From Salmo trutta (taxonomy: Eukaryota > Chordata > Actinopteri > Salmoniformes > Salmonidae), in contig NC_042960.1 in NCBI RefSeq assembly GCF_901001165.1, forward strand, positions 17,786,456-17,850,455: DNA of 64,000 nt. The letters run 5' to 3'. Made by a program: the position numbers and the translations under genes. This document shows positions 23,196 to 34,745 of the stretch, piece by piece. Within the stretch, counting starts at the first letter, position 1; every line of letters begins with the position of its first letter. The notes under the pieces were generated by a model. It made no database searches and had not been told where the DNA came from. It saw nothing but the letters and a program-made list of their open reading frames with translations.

Positions 23196-23752
23196 CTCTC
23201 TCTCTCTCTTTCTTTCTCCCTCTCCTCTATCCCTCTCTCTCTCTTCCTCTCTCTCTCTGTGTAATGTGTGAGTGTGTGTGAGGAGGAGAGAGTGTGTAAA
23301 GGCATGTGTTGTGTTTTTGTGCATGAGAGAGAGAGAACAAGTGTGTGTTTCTGTGGAGGTGTGTTTAGTCAGGTGTGTCTGTCCATGTGAGCCCAGCGTT
23401 CCTTTAGTATGAGTAATCATCTTGTGCCCCTGTATGTGTGGACGCTGGTGTGTGAAGGAGTGTGTATATCTATGTGGGAGTATCTCTGTGTGTGAGTGTG
23501 TGTGCGTGTGTGTGTGAGTTAGAAAAAAAATAGAAAGGTTGAGAGAGGAGAGTGTGTGTGTGTGTGTGTGCTCGTGCCCCTGTGTGTGCAAGATGGTGTG
23601 TACGCGTGTGAGTCCCTCCCTGCCGTCTGCCAGCCCGCCTGTCATCCTCTGTTTCACACTCACGTGCTCCCCACTCCTCGGCGCTGTAGACTCGTGTGGT
23701 CGATATTTACCAAACGGGGGTTTGTGGGTACTTACGTATGTGCTGACGTACG

Positions 23753-23775
23753 CCCCCCCCCCCCCCCCCCCCCCC
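23753..23775. repeat. Poly-C run of 23
   Basis: A homopolymer of about 23 C residues follows ACGTACG. The exact length is uncertain in any assembly because such runs are error-prone. Confidence 0.85.
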
Positions 23776-24939
23776 GGTCTACACTCGCCTGTTGACGTGA
23801 GTAGTGTAACAATCGGCGCTGTTTCCATAACAACCGCCCGCTGCTGTCCTCCCTTCATCCATCTCCCCCCTCCTCCCTCCCCCCTTCTCTCCCCCTTTAC
23901 CTCCAGCCCTCCTCCTCGGCACTGTGTTGCTATTCCAAGGTCATAGAGGGTCACATAGAGAGAGAGAGAGAGTGACAGAGATGGGGACGGAGGTCAGGGT
24001 GGAGAAACAGGGTGTGAAACAAAAGGAGGGGGGGTATAAACAGAAACAGACCTAGTAGCTTTGTTTGCTGTATTTTTGGAGGGGTTTGACCACAGACATT
24101 GTGTTTATAATACCGGTCTCTATCTCTATGCGGCCGCCACCAACAAACAACCACATGAGAAGATTTTGTGTCGGCTGCCAAATCCTCCCGACCGTTCACA
24201 AGAACAACTCCGAAATCTAAACAAAGCCAGTAAAGTGGGACCAAAACATTGCTGTGGAGCACAGAGAAATACCACATTAATCAGCAAAGTGCCAAAACAA
24301 CTCCTTTTCAAAGTCGATGTAGCGTGTCAACGTGCTACATTAGCTAGCTAGTTACATTTAGCTCTAAAGCCAAAGCCCAGTTTTTTCCAAGTACATGGAC
24401 TTGCCAGCCAAATAGAAAAAGTAGCCAGACAGAGTTCTCGGGTGGGGTAAAAAAAAAATTCAGAACAAGCTCAATTTTGCCACGATTTCATCCGAAATAC
24501 ACAGCTAAATTATTGAATACTTTAACAAATTTACCTCCCAGATTTGTAAAATAAATTGTGGTATTGAATAGAAAGACATTCATTTACAATTGAAATTACT
24601 GAAAATGTATGAATTCAGTCTGTTGTAAAATGATGCAAAAACAAAACTTAAGAATGGGAAGCAAAGAAATAGCTCACATAGAACATATTTACTGCTTCTT
24701 AGACTTGTGTTCAACGAGAATGACAGATCTAACTAATTTCTATGTGAATTTGGTAGGGTTGCCCAAAAAGTTACATATTGCAGCTTTAAACCTGTCTTCT
24801 CTTGAGATGAAAGTTTTACTGCAATATATGAATTGCCATAATTATGTTTGTTCTTCAAATTATGTATTTTATTGGCTCTGCTACTGTGGACATTTAGGGT
24901 AAGGAAACCAATGTGTCAATTTGGATTGACCTTTAACAG

Positions 24940-25190
24940 TTTGGCCTGTCAATCAATCACTGTCGGTGGGACTGTCAGGAGAGGGGGCAGGATGTTTGTG
25001 AGTCACAGAGTTGGTTGGGTTTCAGACCTGTCAATCACTGTGGGTGGGACTTTGAGGGTAGGCGGTAGAGTAGTAATTTAGTCCGAAAAACTAGTTTAGT
25101 CTACTCTTTCAGTGTAATTTATTGTGGCAAAAACTACATCTAGTCTACTCTTTGAATTTAGTTTGTTGTGGCAAAAACCTAAGAAAAAAG
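24940..25190. repeat. Two short degenerate duplications
   Basis: CCTGTCAATCA plus GGTGGGACT segments recur at about 24946 and 25028. A second unit, TAGTCTACTCTTT followed by TTGTGGCAAAAAC, recurs at about 25095 and 25142. The wider stretch 23960-25627 contains no exon that I can see. Confidence 0.6.
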
Positions 25191-25627
25191 GTTGTGTTCT
25201 GTCAAGTAAACATGGATTCCCTGTTGAGAAACAACAATATAGAATTGCAGGAAAATGGTTTTAAAAATGCTGCTGTATAAGTGCTGTAGCATGCCAAGGG
25301 CATACTTTATGTATACGGTAGCTAGGAAAGTAAGTGTATGTTGTGTAGTAAGCTGTTAGTAGCCCATGTGTCTCACCCTAAGAATTTGGTCCCTCTAGCC
25401 GTCAGAACTTAGCCTGCTGTTCTGACTTGGTGGTGCACAAGTAGCCTGTAGCCTGTTTTAGAGAAATGTCATCATCGAATATTGTAAGAGCTTTCATTGT
25501 CTGCTTATGGTCCCCCGTTATTTATCCTACGGTTCTGACTTGGTGTACAGGGAGAATACAGTAAGAAAGGCCCATGTTCTGAATTCTGTTGCTGTACATT
25601 TCAAAAGTGCAGAACGAATAGGCATAT

Positions 25628-25670
25628 CATCCGTCTCAGCTCGCTCATGTCTTAATTGAAATTATGGCTT
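25628..25670. repeat. Left copy of a 43-bp TSD
   Basis: CATCCGTCTCAGCTCGCTCA and the following 23 bp recur at 26963-27005 with six mismatches. The two copies bracket the LINE between them. Confidence 0.85.
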
Positions 25671-26962
25671 GTGAGAATGCTATTCATTGACTACAGCTCA
25701 GCATTCAACACTATAGTGCCCTCAAAGCTCATCAATAAGCTAAGGACCAAACACCTCCCTCTGCAACTGGATCCTGGAATTCCTGATGGGCCTTCAACCA
25801 GGTGGTAAGGGTAGGGAACAACACATCCGCCACGCTGATCCCCTCAGGGGTGCATGCTCAGTCCCCTCCTGTACTCCCTGTTCACTCATGACTGCACGGC
25901 CAGGCACGACTCCAACACCATCATTAAGTTTGCTGATGACACAACAGTGGTAGGCATGATCACCGACAGTGACGAGACAGCCTATAGGGAGGAGGTCAGA
26001 GACCTGGCTGTGTGGTGCCAGGACAACAACCTCTCCCTCAACGTGATCAAGACAAAGGAGATGATTGTGGACTACAGGAAAAAGAGGACTGAGCCCCCAT
26101 TCTCATCAACAGGGCTGTAGTGGAGCAAGAGAGCTTCAAGTTCCTTGGTGTCCACGTCACCAAACTAACATGATACAAGCACACCAAGATAGTTGTGAAG
26201 AGGGCACGACAAAATCTACTCCCCATTAAAAGACTGAAAAGATTTGGCATGGGTCCTCAGATCCCTAAAAGGTTCTACAGCTGCACCATCGAGAGCATCC
26301 TGACTGGTTGCATCACTGCCTGGTATAGCAACTGCTCGGCCTCTGACCGTGAGGCACTACAGAGGGTAGTGCGTACAGCCCAGTACATCAATTGGGCCAA
26401 GTTTCCTGCCATCCAGGACCTCTATACCAGGCGGTGTCAGAGGAAGGTCCTAAAAATTGTTAAAGACTCCAGCCACCCTAGTCACAGACTGTTCTCTCTG
26501 CTACCACATGGCAAGCGGTACCGGAGTGCCAAGCCTAGGTCCAAGAAGCTTCTAAACAGCTTCTACCCCCAAGCCATAAGACTCCTGAACATCTAATCAA
26601 ATGGCTACCCAGACTATTTGCATTGCACCCCCCCTCACCCCCTCTTTTACGCCGCTGCTACTCTAAGCTATTATCTATGCATAGTCACTTTAATAACTCA
26701 ACCTGTACATAATGCAACATGTACATATTACCTCAATTACCTCGACTAACCGGTGCCCCCGCACATTGACTCTGTACTGTTACCCCCTGTATATAGTCTC
26801 GCTATTGTTATTTTACTGCTGCTCTTTAATTACTTGTTCCTTTCTTATTCGTATTTTTTAAACTGCATTGTTGGTTAGGGACTTGTAAGTAAGTATTTCA
26901 CTGTAAGGTCTACACCTGTTGTATTCGTCGCATGTGACTAATACAATTTGATTTGATTTGAT
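25671..26962 (+). mobile_element. LINE (Rex1/jockey-group-like), 5'-truncated
   Basis: The element starts inside the reverse transcriptase (AMLFIDYSSAFNTIV equivalent) and continues through HDCTARHDSNTIIKFADDTT (FADD catalytic motif, about 25929-25940), EEVRDLAVWCQDNNLSLNVI and the C-terminal VRTAQYINWAKFPAIQDLYT and HRLFSLLPHGKRYRSAK. The 3' UTR ends in ATACAATTTGATTTGATTTGAT. At least two frameshifts and an internal deletion near 25745 are present. It sits in doc2 intron 3, antisense to the gene. Confidence 0.92.
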
Positions 26963-27005
26963 CATCCGTCTCAGCTCACTCATGTCTTAACCAAAATGAC
27001 GGCTT
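26963..27005. repeat. Right copy of the 43-bp TSD
   Basis: Matches 25628-25670 at 37 of 43 positions and begins immediately after the LINE 3' tail. Confidence 0.85.
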
Positions 27006-27889
27006 GCCTCTTATGCGCTCATCATTTCTTTATGCCATAGTTTGTACATCTCCACATGTGTAGGTCTATCTCGTTAGTATCTTATTCATCATTTTAGACA
27101 ACGTTAGAGTGATGCATGTCATTGTTTTGCTTACTTTGTGTAGCCTATTAAAATTCACTCATGTGGTTTTCTCCACGAGGAAGGAATACTGCATGATGGT
27201 CTGTAACCATGTTTGCCAGTGACAGTCTCTTCACATTCAAATACTTTTGTTCAACAAAAAGTTCATGTAATTCCAGTACATATTGCGAGGGTTGTTGCAA
27301 GGGTTGTTTTGTTTGCGCAAACGCGCTGTCTTTGCGTCAGTATATTGTCTATAAAAGTGGAGCCTCTTGATAGTGTGACAAAGAATAGTATAGTTAAGGC
27401 CTCAACATCTTGCTGAATTGATCAGAACTAAAATCTATCAATTTCTCTTACAGTCCATTTTGTAAGTGTTGACCGAATAGGCACTTGCTCATATGTAGAG
27501 CTAAGTGTGGTAATGAGATAAGAAACAACATTATGCATTTACTGAACATAAATATATAGCAATAGCAATAAGTATCATGACATTAGCTTTTAGAACCTTA
27601 ATAATCTCTTTTCTTTTATCATATTTTGGAACAGAATGAGTCTCTCTCTCCACTACCTATTGTTCCTGCAGTGAGGATTCAACATAATATATCTGCAGAT
27701 AATCGCCAGAAAGCAGTAATAGACTACCTGTATGCAAATTAGGTAGCCAAATGAACAGCTATCTCACCGACGCAATTCGGTTCCCGTTTACCGACAATGT
27801 TTCTGCCATCTTTTCCTATGAATGAAAACAATGATCAGTAACCTTTGATTTGGATGAATATTTCTACTTCGAATCAGCTGCTCAGGACA
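27006..27889. other. Intronic stretch, nothing identified
   Basis: AT-rich sequence of doc2 intron 3. No frame has splice sites or a familiar composition. Confidence 0.4.
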
Positions 27890-28327
27890 TACTGCTCACC
27901 CCGGACTAAGCCCTGATCCCAGAGACTCAGAAGAGGAAAAGGCGGCGTAAGACAGGCCAACGTGTGGGCACCCTGACGAAACTACGTTGGCGGATAAATA
28001 ATCTACCCCTACCCCGAGTTCTACAGGTGAACATACAATCACTGGAGAACAAACTGGACAAGCTCTGATCGAGACTATCCTATCAACGTGACCGGAAGAA
28101 CTGTAATATCCTATGTTTCTCAGTGTCGTGGCTGAACAAGTACATGGATAATATACATCTAGCTGGTTTTTCTATGCATCGTCAAGACCGCAAGGCAGCG
28201 TCAGGTAAGGTTGGGGGGGAAGCTGTGACTCTTTGTTAACAACAAAATAACTGCGTAATCTGTAATATTAAGGAAGTCTCGAGGTTCTGCTCGCCTGAGT
28301 TAAAATACCTTATGATAAGCTGTAGAC

Positions 28328-28683
28328 CAGGGTTCCCCAACTGGCCCCCCAAGCTTCATGAGCAAAATAATACAAAAAAACGTTTTTTATTTTTATTATT
28401 ATAATTTTTTATTGTTGGACATAAAATACTGTAAAAACACCAGGAAATCAGCTCCAAATGATTTTAATTTAAGACATCTGTTTCCAAGTAATCCCACGCA
28501 TAATAGAGAGACACGTGATTGTATACAAATGTAAGCAAGGTTTGAAATGATTATGATTTTCTCAAACATTATATCTGTTTGGGCATCTTGCGCTCAATTT
28601 GCAGTTCTACAAATCATTTGTAATTATTTTCCGGCCCCCAAGAAAAAAATAGTCCCACGGCTGAATCTAGTTGATGATCCCTG
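28328..28683. mobile_element. hAT-like MITE nested in a LINE
   Basis: The left end CAGGGTTCCCCAACTGG and the inverse of the right end CAGGGATCATCAACTAG form the terminal repeats. The flanks CTGTAGAC (28320-28327) and TTGTAGAC (28684-28691) match at 7 of 8 positions, as expected for an 8-bp hAT duplication. It is 356 bp, AT-rich and non-coding, and splits the LINE endonuclease region, so it is younger than the LINE. Confidence 0.85.
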
Positions 28684-29200
28684 TTGTAGACCATACTATT
28701 TACCAAGAGACTAGCTGTCTATTTACCACCACAAACCAATACAGGCACTAGGACTGCACTGAACTAGTTGTATAGGGCCGTAAGCAAATAAGAAAATACT
28801 AATCGAGAGGCGGCGTTCCTAGTGGCTGGTGATTTTAATGAAGGGAAACTGAAACACGTTTTACTTCATTTCTACCAGCATGTCACCTGTGCAACTAGAG
28901 GAGACACAAGTCTAGATCACCTTTACTCCACACACAGAAATGCATACAAAGCTCGCCCTCCATTTGGACAATCTGACTATGACTCTATCCTCCTAATTCC
29001 TGCTTACAAGCAAAAACTGAAACGAAAAGTACCAGTGACACGCTCAATACGGAAGTGGTCCGATGAAGCGGTGCTAAACTACAGGACTGTTTTGCTAGCA
29101 CAGACTGGAATATGTTCCTGGATTTATCTGATGGAGTTTACCACATCAGTCACCGGCTTCATTAATAAGTGCATCGATGAGGTTGTCCCCACAGTGACCG

Positions 29201-29786
29201 TGGCAGCTCAGGGGAGTCAGAGGTGAAACTCACAATAAAATAAGACAGCGCGAAACCGTTTTGCGGTGCTCAAACAAAAGCTGTTCTTTAATAAAGGTTG
29301 GGGGAACGGGAAGGGTAGAAAAACAACTGAAAGGCCTCTCAGGTAACGGGTGGGTCGCTCTGTGTCAGGCGTGGCGGCTCCTCGGACCGCCTGTGGTAAT
29401 GAACAACAAAAGAGAGAGAGAGCGATGAGTCGGGGTTTCAATACTTGCTCTCAACTTGCGCCGGGTGGCGTGCTTCCAGGGAATGAGTCCTCTTCTTCGG
29501 TTCTTCTAAGGTCTAGGTGTACCCTCTGCCTGTCTGCCCAAGCGCCCGAGTGACTGCACCTCTACTTATACCCATTTGGGGTAATGACGGACAAGTGGGA
29601 CCAATTCCAGATGCCAATTGGTTGCAGCACCTGGACTGGGAAGTATTGGTGTTGAATCACCAGCCCCAGCTGGTGCATTTATATCTGTCCATGGTGCTGA
29701 TTCACCTTGGCCTCTTTAGCCCTCTGGAGCTGACCAAGGTCCTGCTCCTTACTTTGTAGCTTCCTGCTGGTTCCCAGGTTGCCACA
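29201..29786 (-). mobile_element. Solo-LTR-like insertion nested in a LINE
   Basis: Comparison with the LINE copy at 11700-11750 shows extra sequence between GTGACCGT and GTATGTACACATCC. Read on the minus strand it runs TGTGGCAACCTGGG to CTGAGCTGCCA, with a TATA-like GGGTATAAGTAGAGG and a TTTATTAAAG near the end, the organisation of an LTR. The 5-bp flanks ACCGT and ACAGT match at four positions. Exact ends are uncertain and no internal domain is present. Confidence 0.5.
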
Positions 29787-30503
29787 GTATGTACACATCC
29801 CATCCAGAAGCCATGGATTACAGGCAACATCTGCACTTAACTAAAGGCTAGAGCTGCCTCTTCCAAGAAGACACTGTGGCAGGACTTGCAAACTATCACG
29901 GATTACAAAGGGAAGCCCGGCCGCGAGCTGCACAGTAACGCAAGCCTACTAGACGAGCTAAATGCCTTCTATGCTCGCTTCGAGGCAGGCAACACTGAGC
30001 CATGCATGAGAGCACCATCTGTTCTGGTTTACTGTGTGATCACGCTCTCTGTAGTCAATTTGAGTAAGACCTTTAAACAGGTTAATCCGCAGACGGATTA
30101 CCAGGATGCATACTCAGAGCATGCCCTGACTAGCTGGCAAGTGTCTTCACTGATCTGTAATACCTACATGTTTCAAGCTGACCACCATAGTCCCTGTGCC
30201 CAAGAACGCCAAGGTACATAGCACTCACATCTGTAGCCATGAAATGCTTTGAAAGGCTGGTCATGGCTCACATCAACACCATCATCCCAGGCACCCTGGA
30301 CCCACTCCAATTCGCATAACATCCAAACAGATCCACAGATAATGCAATCTCTATCCACACTGCCCTTTCCCACCTGGACAAAAGGAACACCTACGTGAGA
30401 ATGCTGTTCATTGACTACAGCTCTGTGTTCAACACCATAGTGCCCTCCAAGATCATCACTAAGCTAAGGACCCAGGGATTAAACACCTCCTCTTCCATTG
30501 GAT

Positions 30504-31247
30504 ACAACAGGAACAGGATCCCACCTGTCTACCTGTACTTCCCCATTCCTTTTCCTATTTGCCGGAAAAAGGCTGCTGGCTAAGCTAAGGACGCTACTGG
30601 GACACATGCAGCATTACATTTTTCACTCTTTACTTTAATTGCTGTTAAATCTGGCTTTGGAATTTAGCGATTTCACCTGCGTCTTGGTTTTGTCTTCTCC
30701 CAAACTTTGACTGCAGCCAACCAGCGGTATTTCCCTGTAATCATGCACTTTGTGCGCATGTGCTATCAATAGATCACTAGAAGATGCATTCTAGCAGGAG
30801 AAGACTATACAGAGGTTTCTGACTAATGAATTGAAACGTTTAAATGAAAAGAAGCCTAGTTAGTTGGAAAAAGCGACAGCCGGCGCTTATGGAAAACCCT
30901 GATTAAGCCCAGTGCTCTGGCCAAAATCACAGGTGGTATTGTCTGTCCACTAAACAGCAGAGAAGCACTCAAAACTCAACATATTATCCAGAATATATGC
31001 AACTGGATTCATTTCAAAATCGATTTATTTTTAAATTGACTATGTCTGTGAAAGTATGGCAATAATTTCTGACTCTTAAGTGCCGTGCTATCGCCAGCGG
31101 CAGGAAAAACTCTCCCGTCTGTTCGAGATGTTATGGTGGTTTAGGTGAGACCATTTATCACTTCACTGTGAGGCTGTTTCAGTGGAAAGAAACACACTGG
31201 GTACCACTAATATGGAAGCTGATGAGGGATAGGAAGGTTGTAGTGAC
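30504..31247. other. Intronic stretch, nothing identified
   Basis: Part of doc2 intron 3, next to exon 3's donor. There are no recognisable repeats or exons. Confidence 0.4.
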
Positions 31248-31322
31248 CTTGCTTGCTCCAGGCAGGAGGTGGAGCTTGACGTATGGATCGGCCAGTCCGT
31301 TGGAGTCCATGGCCTTTAGTCC
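31248..31322 (-). CDS. doc2: doc2 exon 3: C2A calcium loop 1
   Basis: A 75-bp exon lies between acceptor TCCACAG and donor GTCACT on the minus strand. It encodes exactly 25 residues: GLKAMDSNGLADPYVKLHLL then PGASK. This is the highly conserved loop 1 of C2A, with calcium-ligand aspartates at positions 178 and 182+2 (Asp184) of the assembled product. Both flanking junctions are phase 0. The donor has no consensus bases at +3 to +6, so it looks weak, yet the exon is indispensable to the domain. Confidence 0.97.
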
Positions 31323-31325
31323 CTG

Positions 31326-31418
31326 TGGAGACACACACAGGCATGGTTACAGACGCATGCACATACACACACATACACAGTGAGAGACACACACACATAG
31401 ACACACACACACACACAT
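31326..31418. repeat. CA-rich imperfect repeat
   Basis: Interrupted ACACAC and ACATAC units begin a few bases upstream (minus-strand sense) of the exon 3 acceptor. Confidence 0.8.
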
Positions 31419-31759
31419 GGTCAAGGTTTAACTATCATACACACGACATACAGTCATACAATACAGGCTGTAAGCCAGACAAGGTCAGGGCATGACAAAG
31501 AGCATTATGTCCTTTGCTGTTCAACTCTACTCTTGTTTTGTCTATTGTGTCGCATGCCATTCTACTCAAATCGTTTTCATTCCAAGTTCATCATTTCTCA
31601 AGCTAGTCTGTTAATATGTAAGGTGTGCCAGCACTACCGATGATTTCCATTGAGTTGGGGTGCTTATCTGTGTATAAACACAGTCAATCACCTCCCAAAA
31701 ATGGACAAACGATAGCAACTCCCTGAAATGTCCTGGTAGGAAGGCACAGGATTACGTCT

Positions 31760-31857
31760 GGATCCCAAACAGCACCATATTCGCTATGTAGTGCACTACT
31801 TTTGACGAGGACCCATATAGCGCTGGTCAATGGGGAATGGGGTAACATTTGGGACAC
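31760..31857. mobile_element. Fold-back MITE, degraded
   Basis: GGATCCCAAACAGCACCATATTC at the left and GGTAACATTTGGGACACA at the right pair as inverted arms, and the centre has GTGCACTACTTTTGAC. It is the same family as 15293-15391. It lies in doc2 intron 2. Confidence 0.7.
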
Positions 31858-32329
31858 ATGTTTAGTCTGTGTATATTATTGAATGGGTGCATCTCAGCTT
31901 CACATCTACCATAATACCCATACGGGGTGTATAAAATATGTTTGTCTGGTGTGGACTGAATGCCAAATCGATCTTTCTAGCCCGGATCGCATCAATACTT
32001 AACTCTGCCTCATTGTCAAGAGATAAACCTAGGTTCTCTCTCACTGAGTAGAGTTCCCGGGTTTTCGAGGCAAGTGCCATTGTCTTCATGACTTGGCTCA
32101 ATGTTCTGGGTTAGAGCTAAGCCTGTCTCCGTGGAAAAGATATGTGGAGTGGCTTTCAACGCTGCAACGCTAAACTAAGGCTTGCAGTGGATTGGATAGA
32201 GCTTAAGCTGACTGCACTTTGATTCTGGACGCTTTGTGTGGAAGGGACATGGTTTAGCGTATGCTCGGGGTGTAAGTGGAGTCTCGTTTAGAATAGTCTG
32301 TATGGGGTGTATAGGGTTGAGTTTCTTAC

Positions 32330-32409
32330 CTTGGCCTTGTGGATTGTACAGTGTAGACAGTTGTTCTCGTGATCAAAGAGCAGGGTGAACTCCAGGGTGC
32401 CCAAATAAG
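32330..32409 (-). CDS. doc2: doc2 exon 2: first strands of C2A
   Basis: An 80-bp exon sits between acceptor TGTTTTACAG and donor GTAAGA on the minus strand. Its first two bases complete a codon begun in exon 1, then come YLGTLEFTLLFDHENNCLHC and TIHKAK, the opening beta strands of C2A. The motif LGTLEF..L.YD is typical of synaptotagmin, DOC2 and rabphilin C2A domains, and the LHCTI.KAKGLK continuation into exon 3 is DOC2-like. Both splice sites are strong. Confidence 0.96.
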
Positions 32410-32779
32410 CTGTAAAACAAAACAATTCATTCAGACGGTCCATTGTTGGCTGTTGGTTTGGACCTGGCTGTGAATACAGCCTGAATGAAAGTGTGTATAA
32501 AGGAATTGAATACACATAAACACATATTCACGCACAGATGGCCACACCGATGAATACACATAAGCATAAACACAAAGAAACACACGCATACCTCCCCCCC
32601 AACACAAACACCAGTAACTCCAGCCTCCTGCACAATTCTGGAAACGGGATACGCTGAAGCTTATTTTCCTGACACTCTCTTAAAAAAACATGCCTTGTTT
32701 TTATTACTCGCCATGAGTGGAAAGAAAATAAGCTTGAGGGCTGAATCACATTACTCTGACACAGCTAAATAAATCACAC

Positions 32780-32781
<2 letters not shown>

Positions 32782-32844
<63 letters not shown>
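32782..32844. repeat. (GT)n microsatellite
   Basis: About 31 GT units, uninterrupted, in doc2 intron 1. Confidence 0.98.
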
Positions 32845-32849
<5 letters not shown>

Positions 32850-33422
32850 TGTCGGCGAAACTTGGAGCGAGTCTTGCGACATCCAACGCGGGACAATGAT
32901 GATGGCGAAGACACTCAACTCACAATTACTTCCCTTAAACACACACAGTGCCAGCTGACACTGAGAAATGTACCCAGAAACTGGTTTTGACATAAACAAA
33001 CGGCGACTTCGAGAGTCGGGATTGAACCGCGAGAATATTGAGGCACATGTTTGTTTTCGGTGATTAACTAGGATACACATTTATTTACATAAATCACCGC
33101 AAGGACCCCATCGAGTTTATGAGCAGAGACACGCACGAACATACAGAATTTGACAGCTGTGCACACATGGACTGTGATGCACATACTCGTACACACACAT
33201 AGAAACACACTCAAAGAGAACACACACACACTCAGAGACAAATGCATGAATATATGGCTTCACAACTGGAACTTCATTCACTAGCCTCATTTTAACACCC
33301 ACAGTTAAACCCATAATGACATTCAGAAAGACAAACAAATAAAACACAAGCCACACTGACTACATCCTTACACAATTTGACCAACGGATGTACACAATTG
33401 TCAAAATGACTGTAGTAAAACA

Positions 33423-34745
33423 CAGTTCCTTCAGAAAGTATTCACTCCCCTTGACTTTTTCTACATTTTCTTGTCTTACAGCCTTCATTTTAAATGTATT
33501 ACATTGAGATTTGTGTCACTGGCCTACACACAATACCCTATAATATCAAAGTGTGTCACGACTCCTACCGTAGGTAGCTCCCCCTCCTGTTCGGGTGGCG
33601 CTCGGCGGTCGTCGTCGCCGGCCTACTAGCTGCCACTGATTCCCTTTTCCCCCTTTCCGTTTATGGGGTGCACCTGTTTTTGGATTGGGCTGATTAGCTG
33701 GGCTATTTTAGCCAGGAGGCCCGCCTGCCCTGTGTGCGGGATTGTTTGATCTGTGTGTAGCTTGTGATTGGACGCTCATTGTATTTTAAGGTGCGAGTGC
33801 GTATTTTGCGCCGACCTGTTCTGTCCCATGTGTTTGGGCACTTTGGTTTTGTGTGCGCCCTAGTTCGCTGTTGGGGCGGCTTGTGTTTTGCCGTTGTGTG
33901 TTATAAAAAACACTACCCTGAATTCTCTGCTTCCTGCTCCTGACTCTGCACCCACTACGCCCAAGCGTTACAAAGTGGAATTATGTTTTTGGACATTTTT
34001 ACAAACTAATTAAAAATGAAACACTGAAATGTCTTGAGGCAAGAAGTATTCAACCTCTTAATTATGGCAAGCCGAAATAAGTTCAGGAGTAACAATGTGC
34101 TAAACAAGTCACATAATAAGTACCACTCTCTGTATTTTCAAGCATAGTGGTAGCTGAATCAAAAAAGAAACGGAATGGAGCTAAGCAAAGGCAAAATCCT
34201 AGAGGAAAACCTTGATCATTGTGCTTTCCACCAGACACTGGGAGATGAATTGACCTTTCAACAGGACATTTCAACAGGGGTTGCTTACCAAGATGATTTT
34301 GAATGTTCCTGAGTGGCCTAGTGACACTTTTGACATAAATCGTCTTGAAAATATATGGCAAGACTTGAAAATGGCTGTCTAGTCATTTCCAACAACCAAC
34401 TTGACAAAGCTTGAAGAATCATAAGAATAATGTGCATATATTGTACAATCCAGGTGTAGAAAGCTCTTAGAGACTTACCCAGGAAGGCACAGCTGTAATA
34501 GCTGCCAAAGATGCTTCTACAAAACAATTGACTCAGGGCTGTGAACACTTATGTAAGTTAGATATTTCTGTATTTAATTTTCAATAAATTTGCAAAAAAT
34601 GTTAAATTTTCACTTTGTCATTATGTGGTAATGTGTGTAGATGGGTGAGAATTTTTTGGGAGTTCATCCATTTTGAATCCATTTTGCTGTTACACAACCA
34701 AATTTGGAATAAATCAAGTGGTATGAATACTTTCTGAAGGCACTG
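33423..34745 (+). mobile_element. Tc1-like transposon carrying a nested LTR
   Basis: The ends are CAGTTCCTTCAGAAAGTATTCA and, inverted, CAGTGCCTTCAGAAAGTATTCA, with TA at the right (34746-34747) and CA at the left. Short matches to the transposase region of the copy at 19282-20927 occur at 34120-34400, but the frame is deleted and broken. With the nested LTR removed only about 0.9 kb of Tc1 sequence remains. Confidence 0.85.
33554..33972 (+). mobile_element. Solo LTR with perfect 5-bp TSD, inside Tc1
   Basis: The element starts TGTCACGACTCC and ends CGTTACA, so its termini are TGT...ACA. The 5-bp repeats AAGTG occur immediately outside at 33549-33553 and 33973-33977. Removing the element and one repeat restores the continuous Tc1 sequence ATATCAAAGTGGAATT. 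It is 419 bp and GC-richer than its surroundings, and has no internal region. It inserted after the Tc1 element. Confidence 0.93.

Larger units (their letters stand above)
27890..30503 (+). mobile_element. LINE (Rex1/jockey-group-like) with two nested insertions
   Basis: Pieces of one element can be followed across two insertions. They are an N-terminal endonuclease segment (LPRVLQVNIQSLENKLDKL at about 28012-28068), the GDFN endonuclease motif (28825), the linker KRKVPVTRSIRKWSDEAV and GFINKCIDEVVPTVT, and after 29787 the linker and early RT (MLFIDYSSVFNTIVPSKIIT). The element stops at about 30503 without FADD, RT C-terminus or 3' UTR, so its 3' end was deleted. It is interrupted at 28328-28683 and 29201-29786. 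Frameshifts are numerous. Confidence 0.88.

Noticed and set aside
23181..23954. 257-codon HT-rich minus-strand frame
   Set aside because: It is driven by GT/CA and GGA repeats; there is no domain, and it lies inside a doc2 intron.
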